In this document: in pieces, positions 8,722 to 17,565 of the stretch
Numbering within the stretch: position 1 is the stretch's first letter
Layout of the letters: every line of letters begins with the position of its first letter
Assembly: GCF_002846205.1 (NCBI RefSeq)
Contig: NZ_PHKV01000002.1
Coordinates: forward strand, 720,773-784,772
DNA length: 64,000 nucleotides
Reading direction: 5' to 3'
Source of the DNA: Xanthomonas prunicola
GTDB lineage: Bacteria; Pseudomonadota; Gammaproteobacteria; Xanthomonadales; Xanthomonadaceae
Position numbers and translations under genes: made by a program
Notes under the pieces: generated by a model
Told to the model about the DNA's origin: nothing
Databases searched by the model: none
What the model saw: the letters and a program-made list of their open reading frames with translations, nothing else

Positions 8722-8770
8722 AAGGCGCGTAGACGCTCAGGATCGGGGCGTCTACGCAAAGAAGCGCCTT
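8722..8770. repeat. Long inverted repeat before the xopAE promoter
   Basis: A perfect 10-bp stem GCGTAGACGC / GCGTCTACGC (8727-8736 and 8748-8757) with an 11-nt loop. An alternative outer stem AAGGCGC / GCGCCTT (8722-8728 and 8764-8770) partly overlaps it. No T run follows, so a Rho-independent terminator is not supported. It ends 1 bp before the PIP-like box. Confidence 0.6.
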
Positions 8771-8771
8771 G

Positions 8772-8833
8772 TTCGCTTGGTGATGACACATCTTCGTGTG
8801 CGCGCAGCGATGCAGATCAAAGGGAAGTAGCCT
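8772..8833 (+). promoter_or_regulatory. PIP-like box with 16-bp spacer before xopAE
   Basis: TTCGC (8772-8776) and TTCGT (8793-8797) are separated by 16 instead of 15 bp. A -10-like TAGCCT (YANNNT) begins 30 bp after the second half (8828-8833), exactly the spacing expected for HrpX promoters. The xopAE ATG follows at 8880. Confidence 0.55.
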
Positions 8834-8879
8834 GAGCCTGGGAACGTTGCAGCCTGCTGAATACGCCGGGTGGATCTCT

Positions 8880-10823
8880 ATGTTTAATGTAAACCGCTTA
8901 CTCCGCTCTCGTCCGCGTAACGACAGCGCCGACCACGCGCCGGCTGAAGCGAGTTCTTCACGCACATCTTCCGAGGCAGAGGGCGTGCTCAGCCCTCTGC
9001 TCGCACGGCCGCGGCGACGCGGAAGCACATCGGCGGCCGACGCCACGCCGCCAAGAAATCGTGAAGATGGCCGGCTTTTGCGATCACCGCTGCGTCCGTC
9101 GATGCAACAGGTTGAGCTGGGGGCTTCGTCTTCTGCGCCACCGCGCACCATCGAGCACCAGATCGACGATTGGCTTGAGCGCAGCCTGCCGATCGCAGAG
9201 CGGGTGCGAACGGGCTTCAACCTGCACGACGGGCAGAGAGATACGTCGCGGCAGGTGCTGCGAAGCGTTGCAGAGGCAATCCGTCAGGCAGCGACCCACG
9301 GCAGGACCGAGCTTGCCCTCGACTACGGCCTCCCTGCCACGACGCTACCTGATGCGATCGGCCGGCTCGACGCGCTACGGAAATTGAGGCTGATGCATAC
9401 CGGGCTTGAGTCGCTGCCAGACAGCCTGGGGCAGCTGCGCCAGCTCCGTCATCTGCAGGTCATTGGCGCGCCGGGCCTGAAAAAGCTGCCACCCTCGGTG
9501 ACGCGCCTGTCCGATCTAAGAACCCTTCAATTGGCGTTGATCCCGTTGGATGAGTTGCCCGCCGACCTGGGGCGCATGCAAGGTCTGCGCAACCTCACGC
9601 TAGGAGGCGGGCACTATGCGCGCCTGCCGGCCAGCATCGTTGAACTGAGCCGATTGACCGAATTGCGCGTGTCGCACTCGTCGCATTTTCGCGAGTTGCC
9701 TGAAAACATCGGCCTCATGCAGGGACTCAGGTCACTGGAGGTGGCATCGCAGTCCAAGCTGGAGCAACTTCCTGGCAGCCTCACCCGGCTGCATCGGTTG
9801 GAAAAACTCGACCTGTCCTCCAACCGCCGGCTGGCGCACCTGCCTGAAGACATCGGTCAACTGCGCAGCTTGACGGAACTCTCGCTCAAACATTGCGCCG
9901 CGCTGCGGCAGCTGCCCGACAGCGTGGGAGATCTCGCCCAGCTGCGACTGCTGGACCTGCGCGGCACCGGCCTGCAGACCCTTCCGCAGTCGCTGGCCCG
10001 GCTGCCCGCTCAATGCGATATCAAGGTGCCGGATCATTTGGCAGGCCAATTGCTGCAGATCCGCGACCCGGAGCGCGCGCAGCGCGAGGCACGGCGGCTG
10101 GCCGACAGAAGGCGACGCGCGCCGGTGCCTGCGGTGCGACAGGCCGGGGCATCGTGGAACCGCGTCCCCGAATTCACCCGCGTGTTGCGCAGTGTCGATG
10201 CCGACCTGGGCGAGCGTTTTGAGAAGTGGACGCAAGGCCTGGCGCAAGATGCCAGGATCTTCGGCGCATCCATCACATCGGCCGACATGTCCTTGCTGGA
10301 CCAGGTGGTGGCCGAGGCCATTCGATCACCTGAATTCCGAAACAGCTTCGGCCAATTTTTGAGCGACCACACCGTCAAGACGCTCAATATGGATGGCATG
10401 ACGCAGGTGGGCGATGCGGGGCCCGCCGTGGAAGGAGACGTCAAGACCGCGTTCGCCGAGATGCTCAAGCACAAGCTCATGCACACGCAGGACCACCAGA
10501 CCGCACTGGGCCTGCTGCAGGAAGCCCTACAAAATCCCGACCTGGGGCTGTCCAGGGAGAGGCTGCTGCGCAGCAGGAATGAACTCACCGGGCGTGTGGA
10601 GATGTGGCCGCCACTGAAGGCCTACATCTCCATGCACGATGTGGAGGGGACGGCAGCGCAGGAAGCGGCGACCACGTGGGCGATGGCGCACTTCGAAGAA
10701 GCGCAGGAGGGTGTCATCGGGGAAGCAGAGGCCAAGCAGGAGTCCGAACAGGCGCAGGCCAACGCGAACCGCTTCATCGAGCAGCGGGCGCGTGTACTGC
10801 TGGGAGAATGGAACATCCGTTAG
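8880..10823 (+). CDS. xopAE: XopAE (HpaF-type) leucine-rich-repeat type III effector
   Basis: A 647-residue protein starting MFNVNRLLRSRP. It has a Ser/Ala/Arg-rich secretion-competent N-terminus (1-75), a helical segment (80-145), about nine leucine-rich repeats of 23-24 residues (about 150-377, e.g. LPDSLGQLRQLRHLQV) and a helical C-terminal domain (about 400-647). The LRR-plus-C-terminal architecture matches XopAE, reported to have E3 ubiquitin ligase activity through its C-terminal XL-box region. It acts inside plant cells. The gene is intact here, whereas in some strains it is split into hpaF and hpaG. The upstream-extended ORF start at 8796 would overlap the promoter. Confidence 0.88.
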   Translation: MFNVNRLLRSRPRNDSADHAPAEASSSRTSSEAEGVLSPLLARPRRRGSTSAADATPPRNREDGRLLRSPLRPSMQQVELGASSSAPPRTIEHQIDDWLERSLPIAERVRTGFNLHDGQRDTSRQVLRSVAEAIRQAATHGRTELALDYGLPATTLPDAIGRLDALRKLRLMHTGLESLPDSLGQLRQLRHLQVIGAPGLKKLPPSVTRLSDLRTLQLALIPLDELPADLGRMQGLRNLTLGGGHYARLPASIVELSRLTELRVSHSSHFRELPENIGLMQGLRSLEVASQSKLEQLPGSLTRLHRLEKLDLSSNRRLAHLPEDIGQLRSLTELSLKHCAALRQLPDSVGDLAQLRLLDLRGTGLQTLPQSLARLPAQCDIKVPDHLAGQLLQIRDPERAQREARRLADRRRRAPVPAVRQAGASWNRVPEFTRVLRSVDADLGERFEKWTQGLAQDARIFGASITSADMSLLDQVVAEAIRSPEFRNSFGQFLSDHTVKTLNMDGMTQVGDAGPAVEGDVKTAFAEMLKHKLMHTQDHQTALGLLQEALQNPDLGLSRERLLRSRNELTGRVEMWPPLKAYISMHDVEGTAAQEAATTWAMAHFEEAQEGVIGEAEAKQESEQAQANANRFIEQRARVLLGEWNIR

Positions 10824-11168
10824 GCCCTGGCATCCAGCGATGTCACGCCCCGCAGTCAAAACAGACAGGTCTGTCTGATGATGTTGGCCGCTGAACCGGC
10901 GGGTGTCTGCTCGCCGAGTCTGTGCCGTGTTTATTGGCCGTTGGCAGCCGGCAAGAGTCGATCAGTCTGTTTGCTCGCTTCGCTCAAACTGCGCAACCCG
11001 TGCATATCCAAAACGCCGCGTTGGTCGCCGTCGTTGACGCGTTCCATGAAGCCGCTTGACTGCGTGGGGCATCCATCTCTGCGCTTCTGCATTGAGGTCT
11101 GGCACATCCATATCCCGACCAGCCTGGGTGCCAATGCATCCGGGTGGACCTTCGAATGTACAGACAAC
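10824..11168. other. Gap between xopAE and the tRNA-Arg terminator
   Basis: No supported gene. A small hairpin CAGACA-GGTC-TGTCTG at 10862-10877 follows the xopAE stop by about 40 bp but has no T run. The rest shows only short overlapping frames on both strands. This is the edge of the hrp island. Confidence 0.5.
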
Positions 11169-11196
11169 AAAAACCCCCGATTTCTCGAGGGTTTTT
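11169..11196 (-). terminator. Rho-independent terminator, probably bidirectional, after tRNA-Arg
   Basis: AAAAACCC ... GGGTTTTT encloses a smaller CGA/TCG stem with a TTTC loop. T runs exist on both strands because of the A/T flanks. On the minus strand it lies 30 bp after the tRNA 3' end, so it most likely ends the tRNA transcript; it can also stop readthrough from xopAE. Confidence 0.8.
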
Positions 11197-11226
11197 GGAC
11201 ATCCTAGGACAAGCCTGAACTCGAAT

Positions 11227-11303
11227 TGGTGCGCCCGGAGGGATTCGAACCCCCGACCAATGGCTTCGGAAGCCACTACTCTATCCGGCTGAGCTACGAG
11301 CGC
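11227..11303 (-). tRNA. tRNA-Arg (anticodon CCG)
   Basis: The minus strand folds as a complete 77-nt tRNA with encoded CCA. The acceptor stem is GCGCTCG / CGGGCGC, the D arm is AGCTCAGCCGGATAGAGT, the anticodon loop TTCCGAA gives anticodon CCG (arginine CGG codons), and the T arm is GGGGGTTCGAATCCCTC. A terminator follows 30 bp downstream. Its place at the edge of the type III secretion cluster fits the known use of tRNA-Arg as a border of the Xanthomonas hrp island. Confidence 0.97.
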
Positions 11304-11772
11304 CTGGCCGCGCATTATGCCAGAACAGCCGGCGTGCGCGTGCGCGTGACGGGGCTGGGCGACACGGGACCTGGCAAGCCACGGCGTCGCTCGAGACGTG
11401 ATGACACCGGCCTGTCGGCCCGAGCAGGACGCCCAGGTGCAAGCGCATAGGGTCCAGGCCGTGCAAACCTGTCGCCGCCTCAAGCGGCAGTCGCCAGAGC
11501 GCAAGCCTGCTCGACGTCCCCAACCTGACAGCAAGGTTGAGCACGCGCCCGAGCGCGGTCACTGCCGAGCGTGCGTCGCAGCCGTACCACCGGCCGCAGC
11601 CCACCTGAACCAACCGCGGCCCTTGCCGCTCGCAACCTCGATCGCTGCGGCCAGCCGCACTCTAATGAACAGCCTGGCGTCGAAGAAGCTGGGCATTCCC
11701 AGGATCGCCGCGCGGGCAGCGCCTCCCGCGCCCACATGACCATGGCCGAGCCGCACTGCTACCCTTTGCCGC
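11304..11772. other. tRNA-Arg to ubiA gap, no gene seen
   Basis: GC-rich stretch of 469 bp with several overlapping open frames of 75-150 codons on both strands, all typical of random frames in GC-rich DNA and without recognisable motifs. The tRNA promoter must lie at its left end (just above 11303) and the ubiA promoter near its right end. Confidence 0.5.
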
Positions 11773-12678
11773 ATGAGCAAGCATGGTGTCGAACAACTGC
11801 CCGCAGCAGGCGCGCTGACGTGGCCGCAGCGGCTGGGGCAATACTGGAAGCTGGTCCGTGGCGATCGCCCGATCGGCAGCCTGCTGCTGCTCTGGCCCAC
11901 CTGGTGGGCGTTGTGGCTGTCCGCCGATGGCCTGCCGCCCCTGTGGACGCTGTTCGTGTTCACCGCCGGGGTGTGGCTGACCCGCTCGGCCGGCTGCGTC
12001 ATCAACGACTATGCCGACCGCTGGCTGGACCCGCATGTGGAGCGCACCAAGTCGCGCCCGCTGGCCACCGGCGCGGTCTCCGGGCGCGAGGCGCTGTGGG
12101 TGTTCGTGGTGTTGATGCTGATGGCCTTCGCGCTGGTACTCACACTCAACTGGCTGACCGTGACGCTGAGCGTGCCCGGCGTGTTCCTGGCCGCCAGCTA
12201 CCCCTATCTCAAGCGCCACACCCACCTGCCCCAGGTCTATCTGGGCATGGCCTTCGGCTGGGGCATTCCAATGGCCTTCGCCGCCGTGCAGGGCAGCGTG
12301 CCATTGCTGGGCTGGCTGCTGTATGCCGCCAACATCCTGTGGGCGACCGCCTACGATACTTGGTACGCCATGGTCGACCGCGACGACGACATCCGCATGG
12401 GCAGCAAGTCCACCGCCATCTTGTTCGGCAAATTCGATCTGGTGGCCCAAGGCGTCTTGTATGCGCTGATGTTCGCGACGCTGGTGTTGGTTGGTCTGCG
12501 CGCTGATCTCGGTGCTGCGTACTGGGCCGGCCTGGGCGTTGCGGCGCTACTGGTGGCCTACGAATTCCGCATCGCCCGCCACCGCGAGCGCGGCCCCTGC
12601 TTCCGCGCCTTCCTGCACAACAACTGGGTTGGCCTGGCGATCTTCGTCGGCATCGCAGTGGCGGTGGCGGGGCGTTAG
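11773..12678 (+). CDS. ubiA: UbiA, 4-hydroxybenzoate polyprenyltransferase
   Basis: Membrane protein of 301 residues with 8-9 hydrophobic segments. It carries both Asp-rich motifs of UbiA prenyltransferases: NDYADRWLD (about residues 77-85), for binding the Mg-diphosphate, and [12 protein letters not shown] (about 196-207). It joins a polyprenyl chain to 4-hydroxybenzoate in ubiquinone synthesis. Length equals the usual about 290. It stands alone, 245 bp before the end of the convergent comF gene. The substrate is also the growth substrate of pobA further along. Confidence 0.96.
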   Translation: MSKHGVEQLPAAGALTWPQRLGQYWKLVRGDRPIGSLLLLWPTWWALWLSADGLPPLWTLFVFTAGVWLTRSAGCVINDYADRWLDPHVERTKSRPLATGAVSGREALWVFVVLMLMAFALVLTLNWLTVTLSVPGVFLAASYPYLKRHTHLPQVYLGMAFGWGIPMAFAAVQGSVPLLGWLLYAANILWATAYDTWYAMVDRDDDIRMGSKSTAILFGKFDLVAQGVLYALMFATLVLVGLRADLGAAYWAGLGVAALLVAYEFRIARHRERGPCFRAFLHNNWVGLAIFVGIAVAVAGR

Positions 12679-12922
12679 CGCGGATTCGCATTCGGGAATC
12701 CGTCGATTACGGATCGGATGTCGAGATTGCGCGTGAGGCTTCAACGCGTGCAGGCATCGTTGACGGCTCTACTCCTCGTCGAGTCCTCCGCCATCCACCC
12801 GCCGAAGCAGCATCGCCATCCACCGCGCTGCCGCTAGACAAAGCCCCTCTCCTACGGGAGCGGGGTTCGGGCTGGAGTGAGGGTACGGACGCAGCCGCAC
12901 CCGCAGACCGCAACAACCTCGA

Positions 12923-13654
12923 TCACGGCACCCGCGCGCAGACCCATGCATCCACCCGTTGAACACCCGCCTTGCGTAATGCCTTCGCCGCGGCGTACAG
13001 CGTCGCGCCGGTCGTCATCACGTCGTCCACCAGCGCCACATGTGCCGGCAACGGGCCGCGGGCCACGAACGCATCACGCAGATTGCGGTGCCGCTCGATC
13101 GCGTCCAGCTCGGATTGCGGCGCGGTCGCGCGCACACGGCGCAGCAACGGCAGGCACGGCAGCCGCAGCGCGCGGCCGAGCGGTCTGGCCAACTCCAGCG
13201 CCTGGTCGTAACCGCGCTGGCGCAGGCGCTGCCGGTGCAGACTCACCGGCACCAACGCCTGCGGGCGTGGCAGCCCCGCACAGCGCCGGGCCATCAGGTC
13301 GCTAAGCAGACGACCCGCCGCCAGGTCCTGATGAAATTTGAACCGCCGCAGCAGCCCATCCACCGGCCAGCGATAGGTGAAGCAGGCATGCACCCGCTGC
13401 AGCGGCGGAGGTTCCTGCAGGCACTGCCCGCACAACGCCACCCCATCGCAGGCGAACAGCTGGGTGGCGCAGCACAGGCAGGCATGGCCATGATCGGGCA
13501 AGGCGGCGCGACACGCGGGGCAGAGATCGCCGTCAGGCGTGCCGGCTTCCGCACAGACCAAACACAGGCTCGGCAGTAGTAGCCGCAGCACCCGCTGCGG
13601 CCACCTGTAAACCGAGCGCACCCCGTTGAAGTTGACAGCCTCTTCCATGCTCAC
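12923..13654 (-). CDS. comF: ComF family phosphoribosyltransferase-like protein
   Basis: Protein of 243 residues. The N-terminal zinc-ribbon has paired cysteines (CLVC, CPAC, CLCC, CGQC; residues 31-80). The C-terminal type I phosphoribosyltransferase domain has the PRPP motif [13 protein letters not shown] (about 207-219). ComF proteins are required for natural transformation, probably as accessory factors for DNA uptake or recombination. It is divergent from bioB with only 43 bp between the annotated starts, and the BirA-like operator falls within its first codons. A shorter start (for example GTG near 13621) would reduce the overlap. Confidence 0.88.
   Translation of the reverse strand: MSMEEAVNFNGVRSVYRWPQRVLRLLLPSLCLVCAEAGTPDGDLCPACRAALPDHGHACLCCATQLFACDGVALCGQCLQEPPPLQRVHACFTYRWPVDGLLRRFKFHQDLAAGRLLSDLMARRCAGLPRPQALVPVSLHRQRLRQRGYDQALELARPLGRALRLPCLPLLRRVRATAPQSELDAIERHRNLRDAFVARGPLPAHVALVDDVMTTGATLYAAAKALRKAGVQRVDAWVCARVP
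13605..13638 (+). promoter_or_regulatory. BirA-like operator before bioB
   Basis: CTGTAAACC (13605-13613), 16 bp, then AGTTGACAG (13630-13638). The proteobacterial biotin operator is TTGTMAACC-N14-16-GGTTKACAA; the left half matches 8 of 9 and the right half 7 of 9. It ends 59 bp before the bioB ATG and overlaps the 5' end of divergent comF. This predicts repression of the biotin cluster by biotinyl-BirA. Confidence 0.6.
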
Positions 13655-13697
13655 CAGACTGCCTGGCTTCCAAGCCGCTGACTGTCAGGAAACTCCG

Positions 13698-14732
13698 ATG
13701 TCTGTTGTCGTCCGCCATGACTGGGATCGCAAAGAGCTGCAGGCGTTGTTCGATCTGCCGTTCCCCGAGTTGCTGCATCACGCGGCCAGCGTGCACCGCG
13801 CACATTTCGACCCGGCGCAAGTGCAGGTCTCCACGCTGCTGTCGGTCAAGACCGGTGGCTGCCCGGAAGATTGCGCCTATTGCCCGCAGGCGCAGCGCTA
13901 CGACACCGGCGTGACTGCGCAGAAGCTGATGGAGACCGAAGAAGTGGTCGCCAAGGCGCGCCAGGCCAAGGCCGCCGGCGCCTCGCGCTTCTGCATGGGC
14001 GCGGCCTGGCGCTCGCCCAAGGAGCGCGACATCCCCAAGGTGGCCGCGATGATCCGCGAGGTCAAGGCCATGGGCCTGGAGACCTGCGCTACGCTCGGCA
14101 TGCTGGACGCCGGCCAGGCGCGTGCGCTCAAGGACGCCGGGCTGGACTACTACAACCACAATCTGGACACCGCGCCGGATTACTACGACTCCATCATCCA
14201 CACCCGCCAGTACCAGGACCGCCTGAACACGCTGGAACATGTGCGCGATGTCGGTCTGAAGACCTGCTGCGGCGGCATCGTCGGCATGGGCGAAACCCGC
14301 GAACACCGCATCGGCTTGCTGCTGGCGCTGGCCACGCTGCCCGCGCACCCGGATTCGGTCCCGATCAACCAACTGGTGCAGGTGCCCGGCACCCCGCTGC
14401 ACGGCACCCAGCAACTGGACCCGTTCGAGTTCGTGCGCATGATCGCCGTGGCCCGCATCACGATGCCGCGTTCGATGGTGCGCCTGTCCGCCGGCCGCGA
14501 AGCGATGAGCGACGAACTGCAGGCGCTGTGCTTCCTGGCCGGTGCCAACTCGATCTTCTACGGCGAAAAACTGCTCACCACCGGCAACCCGGACACCGAG
14601 CGCGACCAGGCCCTGTTCCAGCGCCTGGGCCTGCGTCCGATGCAGATCACGGTCGATGCGGCCGAGCATGATCACCCCGGCACCGTGCATGCGGAGATCA
14701 CCCGCAGCGCCGCCTGCGAGCACGCCGCCTGA
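13698..14732 (+). CDS. bioB: BioB, biotin synthase
   Basis: A 344-residue radical-SAM enzyme that inserts sulfur into dethiobiotin. The cluster motif CPEDCAYC is at about residues 55-62. Other family blocks ([40 protein letters not shown]) are all present. The chosen ATG at 13698 (MSVVVRHDW) matches family starts; the frame remains open to 13626 but would run into the divergent comF leader. First gene of the biotin cluster bioB-F-(DUF7079)-H-(SDR)-C. Confidence 0.97.
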   Translation: MSVVVRHDWDRKELQALFDLPFPELLHHAASVHRAHFDPAQVQVSTLLSVKTGGCPEDCAYCPQAQRYDTGVTAQKLMETEEVVAKARQAKAAGASRFCMGAAWRSPKERDIPKVAAMIREVKAMGLETCATLGMLDAGQARALKDAGLDYYNHNLDTAPDYYDSIIHTRQYQDRLNTLEHVRDVGLKTCCGGIVGMGETREHRIGLLLALATLPAHPDSVPINQLVQVPGTPLHGTQQLDPFEFVRMIAVARITMPRSMVRLSAGREAMSDELQALCFLAGANSIFYGEKLLTTGNPDTERDQALFQRLGLRPMQITVDAAEHDHPGTVHAEITRSAACEHAA

Positions 14733-14823
14733 GCATGGGCCCGGCACCGGTCGTCGGTGCCGGCTGGGCGCGCTGAGCACGGCACGCTACGCTAGCGGCC
14801 CTTCTCTGCCGTTGAACGCCCCC

Positions 14824-16029
14824 ATGGCCCGCCCCGATCTGCACGAACGGATTTCGTCGCTGCGCAAGTTGCGCGTCGCTCAGGAACGGGTGCGGGTGCG
14901 GCGACAGGTCGGCCGCCGCGATGGCGTGCGGCTGGAAATCGACGGGCACTGGCTGACCGGTTTCTGCTCCAACGACTATCTGGGTCTGTCGCAACAGTTC
15001 GAAGTGGTCGCCGCACTGCAGGATGCCGCTGCCCGCGATGGCGCCGGCGCCACCGCCTCGCATTTGATCTGCGGCCACCACACCGCGCACGAAACGCTTG
15101 AGCGCGAAATCGCCGAATGGCTGGGCTATCCGTCGGCGTTGCTGTTCGGCAGCGGTTTCATCGCCAATCTGGCGGTGCAACAGGCACTGCTCAGCGAAGA
15201 AGACGATGTCTGCGTGCAGGACCGGCTCAATCACGCCAGCCTGCTCGATGCCACGCGGCTGGCTGGTTGCCGTCTGCGGCGCTATCCACATCTGGATGTG
15301 GAAGGCGCGATGCGTCAGCTCAAGGGCTCGCCCGAGGGTGCGGCGATGCTGGTCAGCGACGGTGTTTTCAGCATGGATGGCGATGTCGCGCCGCTGCGCG
15401 CGTTGAGCCTGGTGGCTCGCATGCAGGAAGCCCTGTTTTATGTGGACGATGCGCATGGTGTTGGCGTGCTCGGTCCGCAAGGTCGCGGCTGCGTGGCCGA
15501 TGCCGGGCTGGGCGTGGCCGAAGTGCCATTGCAATTGGTGACCCTGGGCAAAGCGCTCGGTGGCTACGGCGCCGTGGTCGTAGGCGACGAGGCGCTGATC
15601 CGCCATCTGGCCGAAACCGCGCGCCCGTACATCTACACCACAGCATTGCCGCCGGCGCAGGTCGCTGCCACGCTGGCAGCCGTGCGCCTGGCGCGTCGCG
15701 ACGACTGGCGGCGGACGCGTCTGGTCGAATTGATCGCTGCGTTTCGCGATGGCGCGCGCAAGCACGGCTTCGAATTGATGGCCTCCGACACACCGATACA
15801 GCCAGTGTTGTGCGGCGAAGAAGCGACCGTCATGGCGATGTCGGCCGCACTCGAACAGGCAGGCTTTATGGTTGGCGCCATTCGTCCGCCCACCGTGCCC
15901 GAAGGCAAGGCGCGCCTTCGCGTGACGCTATCCGCGTTGCATACGCCGCAGCAGGTGCAGGCGCTGATCGACGCCATCGTGCAGGCGCGCGATGTGGTCA
16001 GCCGGCAGCCGCTGCGTGCGTCTGCCTGA
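14824..16029 (+). CDS. bioF: BioF, 8-amino-7-oxononanoate synthase
   Basis: Protein of 401 residues of the alpha-oxoamine synthase family, which condenses pimeloyl-ACP and alanine to 8-amino-7-oxononanoate (KAPA). The PLP lysine lies in [10 protein letters not shown] (about residue 240). The [29 protein letters not shown] and [10 protein letters not shown] blocks are present. It starts at MARPDLHER, 91 bp after bioB; the longer open frame from 14542 overlaps bioB and is rejected. Same direction as bioB and likely in the same transcript. Confidence 0.96.
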   Translation: MARPDLHERISSLRKLRVAQERVRVRRQVGRRDGVRLEIDGHWLTGFCSNDYLGLSQQFEVVAALQDAAARDGAGATASHLICGHHTAHETLEREIAEWLGYPSALLFGSGFIANLAVQQALLSEEDDVCVQDRLNHASLLDATRLAGCRLRRYPHLDVEGAMRQLKGSPEGAAMLVSDGVFSMDGDVAPLRALSLVARMQEALFYVDDAHGVGVLGPQGRGCVADAGLGVAEVPLQLVTLGKALGGYGAVVVGDEALIRHLAETARPYIYTTALPPAQVAATLAAVRLARRDDWRRTRLVELIAAFRDGARKHGFELMASDTPIQPVLCGEEATVMAMSAALEQAGFMVGAIRPPTVPEGKARLRVTLSALHTPQQVQALIDAIVQARDVVSRQPLRASA

Positions 16030-16220
16030 AGCGAGCCGCAATGCGTGCATGGCCTGCGCTGAAACCACCGCGAGCCACTCAAGCAATGCATTGACTGCAC
16101 AAGGCACACGCATGTCAGGCGACAACCATGTGGTGATGTTTCGGTGCGACACGGATCGCATGCATTGCACCGACTGTGCAGCGGGTACGCGCTCGCATCC
16201 AATCCCATCTGTGCACTGAC

Positions 16221-16595
16221 ATGTCGCCAGCGACACCAGGCACAGCCACTGCGGCGCAACACCGCGTGTGGGAAGCGTTATCGCGGTTGTACCTGGACAG
16301 TGACAGGCGCGACGACGACAGCATTGCGCGCGTGCTGGCTGCCTCACCGTTCACCCTGGAAGCGTTACGCAGGATGTTGTTGCACGAAGTGCATCCGGTC
16401 CTGATCGGCAATCTGCGCAGCGTGGCCGGCGTGTGGGACGGGTTCGATCCCGACTGGTTGGCGGCCAAGATCCAGGCGCGGCGCACACGTCGCTGGTGCT
16501 GGCCTGCGCGCTGGCGCTGGCGCGGTTACGCGCGCACGCAGTGGGCGTTGCTGGCCCCGAAGATCGGCGCGCTGCGTGCAGCCGCCACGCACTGA
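16221..16595 (+). CDS. DUF7079-like small protein within the biotin cluster
   Basis: Protein of 124 residues starting MSPATPGTAT. The core from VWEALSRLYLDSD through FTLEALRRMLLHEVHPVLIGNL to WDGFDPDWL (residues 14-80) resembles the small uncharacterised DUF7079 family. The C-terminus is rich in Arg and Trp. No signal peptide or membrane segment is visible. It sits between bioF and bioH in the same direction. Function unknown; the placement may be incidental. The start at 16221 leaves a GC-rich leader of 190 bp after bioF; an upstream in-frame ATG at 16176 is possible. Confidence 0.7.
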   Translation: MSPATPGTATAAQHRVWEALSRLYLDSDRRDDDSIARVLAASPFTLEALRRMLLHEVHPVLIGNLRSVAGVWDGFDPDWLAAKIQARRTRRWCWPARWRWRGYARTQWALLAPKIGALRAAATH

Positions 16596-16759
16596 CGCGG
16601 GCGTGCCGCAGCAGCGCCGTACCGACATACCCAAGCCCCCATCGGCAGACTGCAATCGACGCCAAGGCCACCACCATCCCGTCTTTCTGAACCCTGTCGC
16701 AGCAGCAACTCGACTCACTCAACGCGTACCGGCCCGCAACAATCGGCGACAATGCGCGC

Positions 16760-17521
16760 ATGCATATCGATGTCATCGGCCACGGGCCTGCGCTGGTTCT
16801 TCTGCATGGTTGGGCACTGCACGGCGGGGTGTTCGCACCGCTGGTGGAGCGTCTGGCACCACACTATCAATTGCATCTGGTCGACCTGCCCGGGCACGGC
16901 TTCAGTCGCGACGACAGCACACCGCTGGCGCTGCCGTACGTGGTCGCCGAGATTGCGGCCGCCACGCCGCCAGCGGTGTGGCTCGGCTGGTCGTTGGGCG
17001 GGCTGTTTGCGCTGCATGCGGCCGCCACCCTGCCGCAGGTGCGCGGGCTGGCGATGATCGCCGCAACGCCGCGTTTTGTGCGCGGCAGCGATTGGCCCGA
17101 TGCCGTCCAGCGCGAGGTGTTCGTGCAATTTGGTACCGAGTTGTCGCGTGACTACCGCGGCACCCTGGAGCGTTTTCTTGCGCTGGACACGATTGGCTCG
17201 GCGCATGCACGCAGCGAACTGCGCAGCCTGCGCGAGACGCTCACCGCGCGCGGCGAACCGGCGCCGGAGGCATTGCAGCAAGGCCTCACCCTGCTCGAAC
17301 GCACCGACCTGCGTCGCGCCGTACCGCAACTCGCACGCCCCAGCCTGTGGATCGCCGGGCAACGCGATCGCCTGGTGCCTGCCGCCGGCATGCATGCCGC
17401 CGCCGCGCTCAGCCCGCACGCGCAGGCGCTCACCATTGCCGGCGGGGGCCACGCACCGTTTCTCGGTCATGCCGATCAGGTGAGCGAGGCGCTGCAACGC
17501 TTCGTTGCGTCCGTGCCATGA
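16760..17521 (+). CDS. bioH: BioH, pimeloyl-ACP methyl ester carboxylesterase
   Basis: Alpha/beta hydrolase of 253 residues. HGWALHGG is the oxyanion region (about 16-23), GWSLGG the nucleophile elbow with Ser (about 75-80), GQRDRLVP carries the acid (about 200), and GGGHAPFLGH the catalytic His (about 228). BioH removes the methyl group from pimeloyl-ACP methyl ester to end the BioC-BioH pathway. Both partners are in this cluster: bioC follows two genes later. Length matches E. coli BioH (256). Confidence 0.94.
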   Translation: MHIDVIGHGPALVLLHGWALHGGVFAPLVERLAPHYQLHLVDLPGHGFSRDDSTPLALPYVVAEIAAATPPAVWLGWSLGGLFALHAAATLPQVRGLAMIAATPRFVRGSDWPDAVQREVFVQFGTELSRDYRGTLERFLALDTIGSAHARSELRSLRETLTARGEPAPEALQQGLTLLERTDLRRAVPQLARPSLWIAGQRDRLVPAAGMHAAAALSPHAQALTIAGGGHAPFLGHADQVSEALQRFVASVP

Positions 17522-17565
17522 GCGGATCGTCGATCATGCGCCATCGCTGATCGAGGACACACCGC

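Larger units (their letters stand above)
8431..8879. other. hrpF-xopAE intergenic region
   Basis: No supported coding region lies in these 449 bp. It contains the long inverted repeat at 8722-8770 and the PIP-like element at 8772-8833, which are listed separately. An ORF open from 8796 is the upstream extension of xopAE and overlaps the promoter. Confidence 0.6.
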
